Source: Chloroflexota bacterium (GTDB lineage: Bacteria; Chloroflexota; Anaerolineae; Aggregatilineales; Phototrophicaceae). Taken from it: a stretch of 35,194 nucleotides of DNA. Within the stretch, counting starts at the first letter, position 1, and every line of letters begins with the position of its first letter. The translations under genes and the position numbers were made by a program. Under the pieces are notes generated by a model that was not told the DNA's origin, ran no database searches, and was given only the letters and a program-made list of their open reading frames with translations. This document shows, in pieces, positions 8,090 through 15,024 of this stretch. The DNA is taken from contig JAPOWG010000022.1 of the NCBI GenBank assembly GCA_026707745.1, forward strand, positions 1-35,194, given 5' to 3'.

Positions 8090-8584
8090 ATGCGGATGAG
8101 TATGGGCACGACTAGCTTGGAACAAGTACGGGAGCGTCACATCAGCGCGATGCGCTTGACCGGCGAGGTATTGAGCCACATCATGCGCGGCGTGAGCGAA
8201 GAACAAGCGCATGAATTGCGCGACGGACCGGCTGGCTGGTCTATTGTCGAAATCGTATGTCATCTGCGTGATTTCGACCAGATCTTCCGCAGCCGCGCTG
8301 TGATGATGCTGAGCGAGGATTGCCCGAGATTGCCCGCCTATGATCACGAAGCAATGGCTCTTGAACGAGCATATCAGCAGGAGCGACTTTCCAGCGCCTG
8401 CGAGCAACTTAAAGCGTCGCGACGGGATACCATCGCATTTTTCGCCGCTCTGACGCCGGATCAATGGGGACGCGCTGGCGTCCATCCGGAACGCGACAGC
8501 TTCACAATGACCGATGCCGTGATGCAAGTCAGCTTGCACGATTTGGATCATCTGGAACAGATTACACGAGTTTTGGCGGGATAG
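8090..8584 (+). CDS. DinB-like (YfiT/DinB superfamily) four-helix-bundle protein
   Basis: 164 residues with the DinB-like pattern: a helical N-terminus, WSIVEIVCHLRDFD with the first metal-ligand His around residue 58, and HDLDHLEQITRVL near the C-terminus with the second and third His. Family members are metal-dependent; some act as thiol-dependent S-transferases (for example on bacillithiol or mycothiol) and others are of unknown function. The tract AAAGGTG lies just before the ATG. Two in-frame ATGs lie two and four codons further on and could be the true start. The next gene, xpt, starts 55 bp downstream with its own ribosome-binding site, so the two may be co-transcribed, although no functional link is known. 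Confidence 0.8.
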   Translation: MRMSMGTTSLEQVRERHISAMRLTGEVLSHIMRGVSEEQAHELRDGPAGWSIVEIVCHLRDFDQIFRSRAVMMLSEDCPRLPAYDHEAMALERAYQQERLSSACEQLKASRRDTIAFFAALTPDQWGRAGVHPERDSFTMTDAVMQVSLHDLDHLEQITRVLAG

Positions 8585-8639
8585 TGGAAGCCGCCCTGAT
8601 GCAAAGTCCAAGGATTAGCGAGGGATTAGGAGATCTGCG

Positions 8640-9218
8640 ATGCAGGCATTGATCAAACGTATCCGGTCGGAAGGCAAAAACCTCGGTGGCGGCATCCTCA
8701 AAGTGGACAGCATCATCAACCATCAGCTTGATCCGCCGCTGATGGCAGACATGGGCAAGGCCTTTGCTCAGCGCTTTTCGGACGTAGCGATTGACCGCAT
8801 CTTGACCGCCGAGATTTCCGGGATCGCCCCGGCTCTGATGACCGGTATCGAATTGAGCGTGCCGGTAGTCTACGCGCGCAAGAAAAAGCCCATAACCATG
8901 GCTGGTCCCGTGTTTCTGGAAACTGCGCCCAGCCACACCAAGGGCGGCGAAACTCTGCTGCTCGTAGCGGCGGAATTCCTGCACGCCGGGGAAAACGTCT
9001 TAATCATCGACGATTTCCTGGCGACGGGGCAGACCCTGCTGGCCTTGGCGCGCATAGTCTCCAGCGCAAATGCCAATCTGGTTGGTGTGGGTGTTGTCGT
9101 CGAAAAGACCTTTGAAGGTGGGCGCGAGCGTATGTTGGAAAAGTATGACATACCGATTCATGCCCTGGCTACGATCACCAGTATGGAAGGCGAGACAATC
9201 ACGGTTCGCGAGGTCTGA
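8640..9218 (+). CDS. xpt: Xanthine phosphoribosyltransferase
   Basis: 192 residues, the normal length of the Bacillus-type enzyme, which makes XMP from xanthine and PRPP in purine salvage. The N-terminal MQALIKRIRSEGKNLGGGILKVDSIINHQLDP and the PRPP-binding loop VLIIDDFLATGQT (about residues 120-132) are diagnostic, and TAEISGIAPAL carries the conserved acidic-glycine turn. Shine-Dalgarno TAGGAG is placed 8-9 bases before the ATG. No purine riboswitch fits into the 55-bp gap to the DinB-like gene. It is convergent with the oxidoreductase gene. Confidence 0.92.
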   Translation: MQALIKRIRSEGKNLGGGILKVDSIINHQLDPPLMADMGKAFAQRFSDVAIDRILTAEISGIAPALMTGIELSVPVVYARKKKPITMAGPVFLETAPSHTKGGETLLLVAAEFLHAGENVLIIDDFLATGQTLLALARIVSSANANLVGVGVVVEKTFEGGRERMLEKYDIPIHALATITSMEGETITVREV

Positions 9219-9238
9219 GCGCGGTAAGATTCGGCCGA

Positions 9239-10300
9239 TTAGAGCGCGACAGCCTGTCCTGTACGAGCGGATTCTTGCGCGGCAAGGGCGAAGCGCAAGA
9301 CGTCGCGCCCCTCTTCTCCTGTGAGCTTGGGCGCTTCGCCGGCAAAATAAGCATCGATAAAGTGGCGGGTCGAGTTGATGAAGCTGTGGTCCCAGCCGAC
9401 TGGCATATCCGAGAAGCTGCGCGTCTGCCTGTCCTTGTACATGACCACCGGCGGCACATCCATCATTTTGCCGTGGCCCCGCGTCACCCAGATCACGCCT
9501 TTCGTGCCGGTCAATTCCACACGGTCGTCTTGCGCGTATTGCCGCGTATCCAGGACCAGTTCAGGAGAATAAACCGCTTCAAGGGAGCCATATCGGTTGT
9601 TGGGGAACTTCCACGAGACGATCGCGGGCGCGTCAAGAACCCTGCCGGGGGCGACTTCCGTGCTGCCGATCCAGGCATGCACCTGCTCCGCCATGCCCAT
9701 AAAATGCCAACCCAGCGCGAACTTGTGATGACCGTCGTCGAATACCAGCGGACCGCCACCGCATTCCTCCCGATCGTAGCGCCAAGCCAGGGCGGCATTC
9801 GGCACGTCCCACTCTGTCGGGCTGATACCGGAATTGCTCTTGATGCGGATCGTTAGCAAGTCCCCGATCTCGCCGCTGTCTATCAGCGCTTTGGCTCGTT
9901 GTACGGGCGGATAAAAGATGAAGTTTTCGTAAACCTTCAACAGAACGCCGGCTTGCCGCGTCGCGTCGATCATGGCCTCGGCTTGCCCAACTGTCAATGC
10001 CATCGGCTTTTGAACTGACACATGCTTGCCTGCCGCGGCCGCGTCCAGGGTCGCCTGATAGTGCAGGTGATGCGGCAAGAGGATCTCCACCAGATCAATC
10101 TCATCCAGCGCCAAGAGATCGTTGTAGTCACTGAATATGCGAGAATCCGACACACCCCAGGCGCGCCCGCGCGTCTCTGCCAACTCAAAGCTCCGGTCGC
10201 AAACCGCCACGATTTCTGCCCGCGGATCATCCAGATAGGCTAGCGCGTGCAAATCCGATATTCTTCCCGTTCCGATGAATCCTACGCGAAGTTTGTCCAT
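9239..10300 (-). CDS. Gfo/Idh/MocA-family oxidoreductase
   Basis: 353 residues. An N-terminal Rossmann domain (VGFIGTGRISDLHA, residues 6-19) binds NAD(P). The conserved Lys98 in VQKPMALT is the family's catalytic lysine, and the C-terminal alpha/beta domain (about 125-353) forms the substrate pocket, with DDGHHKFALGWHFMG carrying the usual downstream His. Members oxidise or reduce hydroxyls of sugars, inositols and similar substrates; the substrate here cannot be told. The start ATG is preceded by GAGGACTGAG. It stands alone between xpt and the accessory patch. Confidence 0.88.
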   Translation of the reverse strand: MDKLRVGFIGTGRISDLHALAYLDDPRAEIVAVCDRSFELAETRGRAWGVSDSRIFSDYNDLLALDEIDLVEILLPHHLHYQATLDAAAAGKHVSVQKPMALTVGQAEAMIDATRQAGVLLKVYENFIFYPPVQRAKALIDSGEIGDLLTIRIKSNSGISPTEWDVPNAALAWRYDREECGGGPLVFDDGHHKFALGWHFMGMAEQVHAWIGSTEVAPGRVLDAPAIVSWKFPNNRYGSLEAVYSPELVLDTRQYAQDDRVELTGTKGVIWVTRGHGKMMDVPPVVMYKDRQTRSFSDMPVGWDHSFINSTRHFIDAYFAGEAPKLTGEEGRDVLRFALAAQESARTGQAVAL

Positions 10301-10479
10301 CTCAGTCCTCTTATTGGCGCGCCAGAATCAAACTTTGGCAAATCAGTGGTTCAGCCGAGGGCGCTCGCCGGCGCCTTTTGGCTTGCAGCGAACGATTGTA
10401 CCATCGCGCAGGTTCTCATGATAGGCGGTCAGTGTCTACGTACCCTACGCGCCCCTCGGTGGTTAAAATCCAAATAGCC

Positions 10480-10509
10480 TTGACTTTCATAGAACATGTG
10501 TGCTATCAT
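10480..10509 (+). promoter_or_regulatory. Strong sigma70-type promoter overlapped by an SOS-box-like palindrome
   Basis: -35 TTGACT at 10480-10485, 18-bp spacer, extended -10 TGC-TATCAT with the hexamer at 10504-10509. Between them, AGAACATGTGTGCT at 10491-10504 matches 12 of 14 positions of the Gram-positive-type LexA box AGAACATATGTTCT. Transcription would start near 10516, 29 bases before the ATG at 10545. Confidence 0.6.
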
Positions 10510-10544
10510 ACCTCTACAACGCAATCAGAAGGAGGACACGCACC

Positions 10545-11228
10545 ATGCCAGCAACCCACACCCTCAATACCAAAATCGAGGCCCTCAACCTGCTCGACCT
10601 GCACGACGGCGACTTCAACCTGGTCAAATCCCGGCTCGGCATCCCGCTCAATACCTTGCGACGCTGGCTCGTTGACGAGATACAGCTCCGACTCCAATAC
10701 GACAACCGGCAATACCGCTACTTCGCCCGCATCAAACTCGAACTCCTCAACGACTTCTTGGAATTCTCACGCGACACCATGAATAAAATGATGACCGGCG
10801 ACCTCGACGGCCACACCCTCAGCCAACTCACCTACGTCCTGTCATCCCTGCTCAATCAAGCCAAGCACCTGGAGAAATCCTTCGAAGACCTGCCGCCAAA
10901 TCCCGAGACGGACACGGAACAGGCCAACCGCATCCGCTATGTCTACGAGGAGGACCTGGGCGCCGCCCCGCCCCATGCAGATGAAACGCCTGAACAGCCC
11001 AACCGCATGCGATATGTCTACGAGGAGGACCTGGGCGCCGCCCCGCCCCATGCAGATGAAACGCCTGAACAACCCAGCCCGACTCAAAGCTCTGGCGCCG
11101 AGCTATCTGATGCCTGGCTGGATTTAACGCGATCTGGTAAAGGCCCCAAAAAATCTAAAAGACGACCCAAGGTAATGCCGCATCAATCTGCCAGAAAGCG
11201 GCGTAAACGCCCTAAGAAGCGCCAATAA
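10545..11228 (+). CDS. Helix-turn-helix protein with internal tandem repeat, probably mobile-element or phage derived
   Basis: 227 residues from ATG 10545, which has a strong Shine-Dalgarno (GGAGGA, 9 bases upstream); the upstream in-frame ATG at 10500 lies inside the promoter. Residues about 10-40 (NLLDLHDGDFNLVKSRLGIPLNTLRRWL) read as a helix-turn-helix like those of phage small terminases and transposon regulators. A helical region follows to about 110, then two copies of a 25-residue acidic/proline linker (IRYVYEEDLGAAPPHADETP), then a very basic tail (KKSKRRPK, RKRRKRPKKR) suited to nucleic-acid binding. Codons end in C far more often than in neighbouring genes, which suggests acquisition. 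I do not recognise the family; the terminase-like reading is only an analogy. Confidence 0.65.
   Translation: MPATHTLNTKIEALNLLDLHDGDFNLVKSRLGIPLNTLRRWLVDEIQLRLQYDNRQYRYFARIKLELLNDFLEFSRDTMNKMMTGDLDGHTLSQLTYVLSSLLNQAKHLEKSFEDLPPNPETDTEQANRIRYVYEEDLGAAPPHADETPEQPNRMRYVYEEDLGAAPPHADETPEQPSPTQSSGAELSDAWLDLTRSGKGPKKSKRRPKVMPHQSARKRRKRPKKRQ
10926..11075 (+). repeat. Two tandem 75-bp in-frame repeats
   Basis: 10926-11000 and 11001-11075 match at 72 of 75 bases. Each encodes 25 residues of the linker of the helix-turn-helix protein. Near identity points to a recent duplication. Confidence 0.95.
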
Positions 11229-11475
11229 TCCCGACAACCCGCGCGCCGCCCGACTCGACGCCGTCGTCCTAGAACAAGCCGCCCGCATGCCCGCCCGCAT
11301 CTGGCGCAAGCTCATCCGACCCACGCTGGCCAAGACCCGCGCCGTCGCCCGAGCCTGCTTCGACGCGCAATGCGCTGGCCACAACTTCATCACCTTCGCC
11401 TCATTCCCGCCCCCCAATATACTTCTCGCCCGCTTCTACAATTGCAAATGCGTCCGCGGGCGACCCTCAACAGCG

Positions 11476-11593
11476 CCAATAGAACAATGCGAAACAACCT
11501 CATTTCTAGCGAAACTTCCCGATCAAATCCCAATTCCTCCAACCGCGCTCCCCTCCCCATTGCAATGGGGAGGGGCCGGAGGTGGGGTAGAAT
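11476..11593 (+). repeat. Dispersed repeat family 2 (G/C hairpin repeat), copy 2
   Basis: Similar to 7493-7612 over its whole length. The hairpin here is CTCCCCTCCCCATTG followed by CAATGGGGAGGGG, a near-perfect inverted pair. Confidence 0.75.
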
Positions 11594-11673
11594 TTCAAGG
11601 CGAGCGACCCGCTTTGTCTACGCGCGGCATTGGCTCGCCCGAAACACACACACCTCTGTGCCCTCTGTGCCTC

Positions 11674-11771
11674 TTTTTTAATAAACCGCGATTTGCGGTA
11701 GCCGAGCAGGTCTATTATTTTGTGTGAGCGAGGTAGCCCAAGATCGCCGGTTACGCGCCGAGCGGCTGTGG
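11674..11771 (+). repeat. Dispersed palindromic repeat family 1, copy B
   Basis: AATAAACCGCGATTTGCGG, GTAGCCGAGCAGGTCTATT, GTGTGAGCGAGGTAGCCC, AAGATCGCCGGTTACGCG, CCGAGCGGCTGTGG. It keeps the complete order of elements, with small changes in the outer arms. Confidence 0.8.
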
Positions 11772-11867
11772 TGAATAAAATCTGTACCGTGCCCGCCAAA
11801 TCCGGGCAGGGGGTACCCCCAACCCCCGTATACATACTGTATCTATACACTTGCCAAAAAAGGCGCA

Positions 11868-11900
11868 TTTTATGGGTATTTTATGGACATCTTATGGTCA
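11868..11900 (+). repeat. Three tandem 11-bp repeats
   Basis: TTTTATGGGTA, TTTTATGGACA and TCTTATGGTCA follow one another exactly with the core TTATGG. One helical turn per repeat is the pattern of OmpR/PhoB-type operator sites, but no gene start lies close downstream. Confidence 0.5.
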
Positions 11901-11920
11901 CTGTCTCAGTATATAACGCC

Positions 11921-12003
11921 GCGTCGCTCATGCGACGAGAAGGCTTGTCATTTTCTTTGAGCGCGGGAGCCCAAATTCGCCGGTTACGCGCCGAGCGGCT
12001 GTG
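11921..12003 (+). repeat. Dispersed palindromic repeat family 1, copy C (variant left hairpin)
   Basis: The right half (GAGCGCGGGAGCCCAAATTC, GCCGGTTACGCGCCGAGCGG) matches the family. The left hairpin is instead GTCGC-TCAT-GCGAC, the version also found at 12125-12172. Confidence 0.7.
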
Positions 12004-12124
12004 GTCAATTGTGCTTTTGAACGGCAAAACCATGTGATTTGCCAATTATCCGAAATGCGCCCCTGACTGAGTTCCGCTGTCATAGCTTGCCGGTAGATGA
12101 TACAATAGGGGCGGAATCGTCTCT

Positions 12125-12262
12125 TTTGATAAACCGCGTTGCTCATGCGACGACCGCGTTTATTGTTTTCTTTTTTAATAAACCGCGATCTGCGGTAGCC
12201 GAGCCGGTTTATTATTTTGTGTGAGCGCGGTAGCCCAAATTCGCTGCCGCCGAGCGGCTGTG
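12125..12262 (+). repeat. Dispersed palindromic repeat family 1, copies D1 (left half only) and D2 (complete)
   Basis: 12125-12172 is a left half with the variant hairpin (GATAAACCGCGTTGCTCATG...CGCGTTTATTG). It abuts a complete copy at 12172-12262 (TTTTTTAATAAACCGCGATC...CCGAGCGGCTGTG). The complete copy ends 61 bp before the start of the GNAT-like gene. Confidence 0.8.
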
Positions 12263-12323
12263 ATTGCGGCAGACTTGGGCGCTGTTGCCGAGATGTTGTG
12301 GAGATTTCCGAGCGAGGACCATC

Positions 12324-13295
12324 ATGGCGCTGCAAACTGATACGCACTCGATGAAACTGCTGGATCTTCCTTTGATGCTGCGGCTCAAGCAGAATGCCAT
12401 CGTTTTGCATAGCGAGCTGGGTTTGACCGAGGACGCGCGAGGGAGAAACAGCGCCTTGCTCTCCAGCATCGTCTTTCCGCGCGGCTTGCATACGCTCTTG
12501 GGTCACGTTGACGACAAGAATGTTGTTGGTCAGTTTCGCTATCGCCCGGGCGAATCCAATGCGCATATTGTGTATTTGGCGCCGACACTGGACGACGACG
12601 AAGACGATAGCGCCTGGCTGCACATGCTCGATGCCATGGCCGAACAAGCGGGCAAGAACGGCGCGCAGAACCTGGTCGCTGAGGTCGAACTGAGCCACAG
12701 GCTGTTTGAGACGATGCGCCGAGCGGGTTACGCGGTCTATAGCCGGCAGGTGATCTGGCAGCATGGGCCGATCGTCACGGAACTTCCGTTTGCGGATTTG
12801 GAGATCACGCCGGAATCCGAGAACGATCAGATAGGCATAGCCGCCCTCCTGGGTTGTACGATACCGCGCATCATGCAGACAGTCATGGGGCCCTCGGCCG
12901 ACATGGCAGGATTGGTCTATCGCAAAGCTGGCCAGGTGGAAGCGTACGTCGCCTATTCCGAAGGCAAACACGGTGTTTATCTCTTGCCCTTTTTACATCC
13001 GGAAGTATTGAGCGAGGCGCCGGATATCATTGCCGCCGCGCTGCTGAAAATCGGGCGTTGCCGCAAGCTGCCGGTCTATATCAGCGTCCGCGGCTACCAA
13101 GGCTGGTTGGAAAACGCCATGCTGGATCTAGGCTTCAATCCCTGGTTGGAGCAAGCGGTGATGGTCAAGCACTTAACCGCAGGCGTACGACAGACGACAT
13201 TCGCGCAAGTTAATTTGAGCGCGAGTGGGGGGCAGAAACCGGCTGCTACCTTGCAAATGGAGTATCTCAACGATAACCTTGCGCTGAGAGAGTGA
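12324..13295 (+). CDS. GNAT-fold-like protein of unknown function
   Basis: 323 residues from ATG 12324 (GAGGA 8 bases upstream); an in-frame ATG at 12264 lies at the end of the repeat and has no ribosome-binding site. The region about 90-150 (SAWLHMLDAMAEQAGKNGAQNLVAEVELSHRLFETMRRAGYAVYSRQVIW) has the helix-strand pattern of the last part of a GNAT acetyltransferase. A second, similar half seems to follow, with GWLENAMLDLGFNPWLEQAVMVKH near the end. The canonical acetyl-CoA-binding Q/RxxGxG/A loop is not obvious, so catalytic activity is uncertain. The next gene, the R3H/AAA ATPase, starts 79 bp downstream on the same strand and could share its transcript. Confidence 0.55.
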   Translation: MALQTDTHSMKLLDLPLMLRLKQNAIVLHSELGLTEDARGRNSALLSSIVFPRGLHTLLGHVDDKNVVGQFRYRPGESNAHIVYLAPTLDDDEDDSAWLHMLDAMAEQAGKNGAQNLVAEVELSHRLFETMRRAGYAVYSRQVIWQHGPIVTELPFADLEITPESENDQIGIAALLGCTIPRIMQTVMGPSADMAGLVYRKAGQVEAYVAYSEGKHGVYLLPFLHPEVLSEAPDIIAAALLKIGRCRKLPVYISVRGYQGWLENAMLDLGFNPWLEQAVMVKHLTAGVRQTTFAQVNLSASGGQKPAATLQMEYLNDNLALRE

Positions 13296-13374
13296 AACTG
13301 CGCCCGGTTGCTTGCCCGGCATTTGGATTGATTCAAGCGAATCCCGCAATAGCAAAAGGACAACACCCGAGTAG

Positions 13375-14994
13375 ATGGACAAACGAATAACGGACGATTT
13401 TGAAGTACTCAGAAACGTCTTGCCGCCGCGCATCCGAGACGCGGTTGATGAAGTCGGCAATACCAGTCAACTTCTAGAGATCGTCCTGGATCTGGGAAGG
13501 ACCCCCGCCGCCCGATATATTGACAGCGAATATGCGCTCTCCGACCGTGAGGTGACGGAGGAAGACCTGCGGCAGTTGCTTGATGAACTGGGCGAGTTTG
13601 ACGACGACAATCGCGCTGGCATCGAGCGCTCTCTGCATCGCATTTCGGCGATTCGCAATCGCCGCGGCAAGATCGTCGGTTTGACTGTCCGCATCGGTCG
13701 GGCCGTTTACGGCACCATCGATATCATCGCCGACTTGATCGAGACGGGTCAAAGCGTGTTGATAGTAGGACCGCCCGGCGTCGGCAAGACAACACTGCTG
13801 CGGGAAGCGGCCAGAGTGCGAGCGACGCGCAAGCGTGTCGTAATCGTTGACACCTCCAATGAAATCGGCGGCGATGGCGATATCCCGCACGAGGCGGTCG
13901 GCAAGGCGCGACGCATGCAAGTGTCGCAGCCCGATCGTCAACATGAAGTGATGATCGAGGCAGTGGAAAACCACAATCCCGAAGTGATTGTGATTGACGA
14001 AATCGGCCGAGAATTGGAAGCGCAGGCGGCGCGCACCATCGCCGAACGCGGCGTGCAGCTAATCGGCACCGCCCATGGCAATTCTTTGGAAAACTTGATG
14101 CTGAACCCGACTCTGTCCGACCTCATCGGCGGCGTTGAATCCGTCACGCTTTCCGATGACGAAGCGCGCCGGCGCGGGACACAGAAGGTCGTGCTGGAGA
14201 GGCGTACGGCGCCAACCTTCGACATCATGATCGAGATTCAGGCCCGCGATCGTCTGGTCGTACACGCGGACGTCGCCACGGCGGTAGACGCGATTCTGCG
14301 CAACCGCCCGCAACCTGCTGAGCTGCGAGAACGCGACAGCGCGGGCGTAATTCACGTCAATGTATACATTCCAGAAGCCGATTCGCGTTCATCGCCGGCT
14401 CGCCTGGGCGTTCAACTACAAGGGACCAGACGCGACATGAACGCGCATCACGTTCGTGGCACGCGCGAAAATGGCATCACGCGAGACAAGATGAGGGACA
14501 ATCTGGCTCAGATAGGCAGACGCGATCTGAGCCCGGTGAGCGTATATGCCTATGGCGTGGCGCGCAATCGGCTCGAACAAGCCGCGCGTCGGCTGAACGT
14601 GCCGCTCGTCTTGACCGATGACTTTAGCGACGCGCAAGCCATTGTCACCCTGAAGACACATTATCGCCGCCGCCCGCGCCTGATCACAGATGGTGAAAAA
14701 CGGGGCATGTCGATCTACGTTTTGCGCGCGAATACGGTGACGCAAATGGAGAACTTCCTGGTCGATCTGTTCCGGTTGAATGGCAGGAAAGATCTTGATC
14801 CCTTTGGTCAAGCCATACAAGAGGCTGAACAAGCCATCAGGCGCATCCGTGCCGGAGAAGATTATATCGATCTCAAGCCGCAGGTGTCCCAGATACGCAA
14901 GCGCCAGCATCAACTGGCGCGTCAGGCGCAAATGCATTCGGCCAGCGTCGGTGATGAACCACGTCGATATGTCACGATCTTCCGCGATGCCTGA
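13375..14994 (+). CDS. R3H-domain AAA ATPase (Ycf45/SpoIIIAA-like)
   Basis: 539 residues. The N-terminal about 110 residues lead into a RecA/AAA core with Walker A GPPGVGKTT (132-140), Walker B VIVIDE (204-209) and the SNEIGGDGDIPHEAVGKARRM segment typical of the SpoIIIAA/Ycf45 family. After a linker with a repeated RRDxxxVSVYAYGV pattern comes a C-terminal R3H domain (about 480-539, with RKRQHQLA carrying the Arg-x3-His of the name) that binds single-stranded nucleic acid. Such proteins are widespread in cyanobacteria, plastids, Firmicutes and Chloroflexota; their cellular role is poorly defined. ATG 13375 has only a distant AAGGA, so the start is a little uncertain. The DUF89 gene follows 30 bp downstream. 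Confidence 0.88.
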   Translation: MDKRITDDFEVLRNVLPPRIRDAVDEVGNTSQLLEIVLDLGRTPAARYIDSEYALSDREVTEEDLRQLLDELGEFDDDNRAGIERSLHRISAIRNRRGKIVGLTVRIGRAVYGTIDIIADLIETGQSVLIVGPPGVGKTTLLREAARVRATRKRVVIVDTSNEIGGDGDIPHEAVGKARRMQVSQPDRQHEVMIEAVENHNPEVIVIDEIGRELEAQAARTIAERGVQLIGTAHGNSLENLMLNPTLSDLIGGVESVTLSDDEARRRGTQKVVLERRTAPTFDIMIEIQARDRLVVHADVATAVDAILRNRPQPAELRERDSAGVIHVNVYIPEADSRSSPARLGVQLQGTRRDMNAHHVRGTRENGITRDKMRDNLAQIGRRDLSPVSVYAYGVARNRLEQAARRLNVPLVLTDDFSDAQAIVTLKTHYRRRPRLITDGEKRGMSIYVLRANTVTQMENFLVDLFRLNGRKDLDPFGQAIQEAEQAIRRIRAGEDYIDLKPQVSQIRKRQHQLARQAQMHSASVGDEPRRYVTIFRDA

Positions 14995-15024
14995 GCGAAT
15001 CTTGCCACCGCCGAAAGAGGATTC

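Larger units (their letters stand above)
11229..12323. other. 1.1-kb repeat cluster downstream of the helix-turn-helix gene
   Basis: It holds an open frame of coding-like codon use (11176 to about 11460), one copy of repeat family 2 (11476-11593), copies B, C, D1 and D2 of palindrome family 1, a group of palindromes (11791-11820) and three 11-bp tandem repeats (11868-11900). No complete gene is supported. Confidence 0.7.

Noticed and set aside
8585..8639. Purine riboswitch before xpt
   Set aside because: The gap is only 55 bp, too short for a purine aptamer plus expression platform, and none of the conserved core bases are seen.
7493..12262. CRISPR array
   Set aside because: Several similar repeats occur, but they are 90-120 bp long, irregularly spaced and palindromic, without regular unique spacers; no cas genes are present.
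11928..12971. 347-residue minus-strand frame
   Set aside because: It crosses several palindromic repeats and lies antisense to the GNAT-like gene; it is a product of the repeats being open in this frame.
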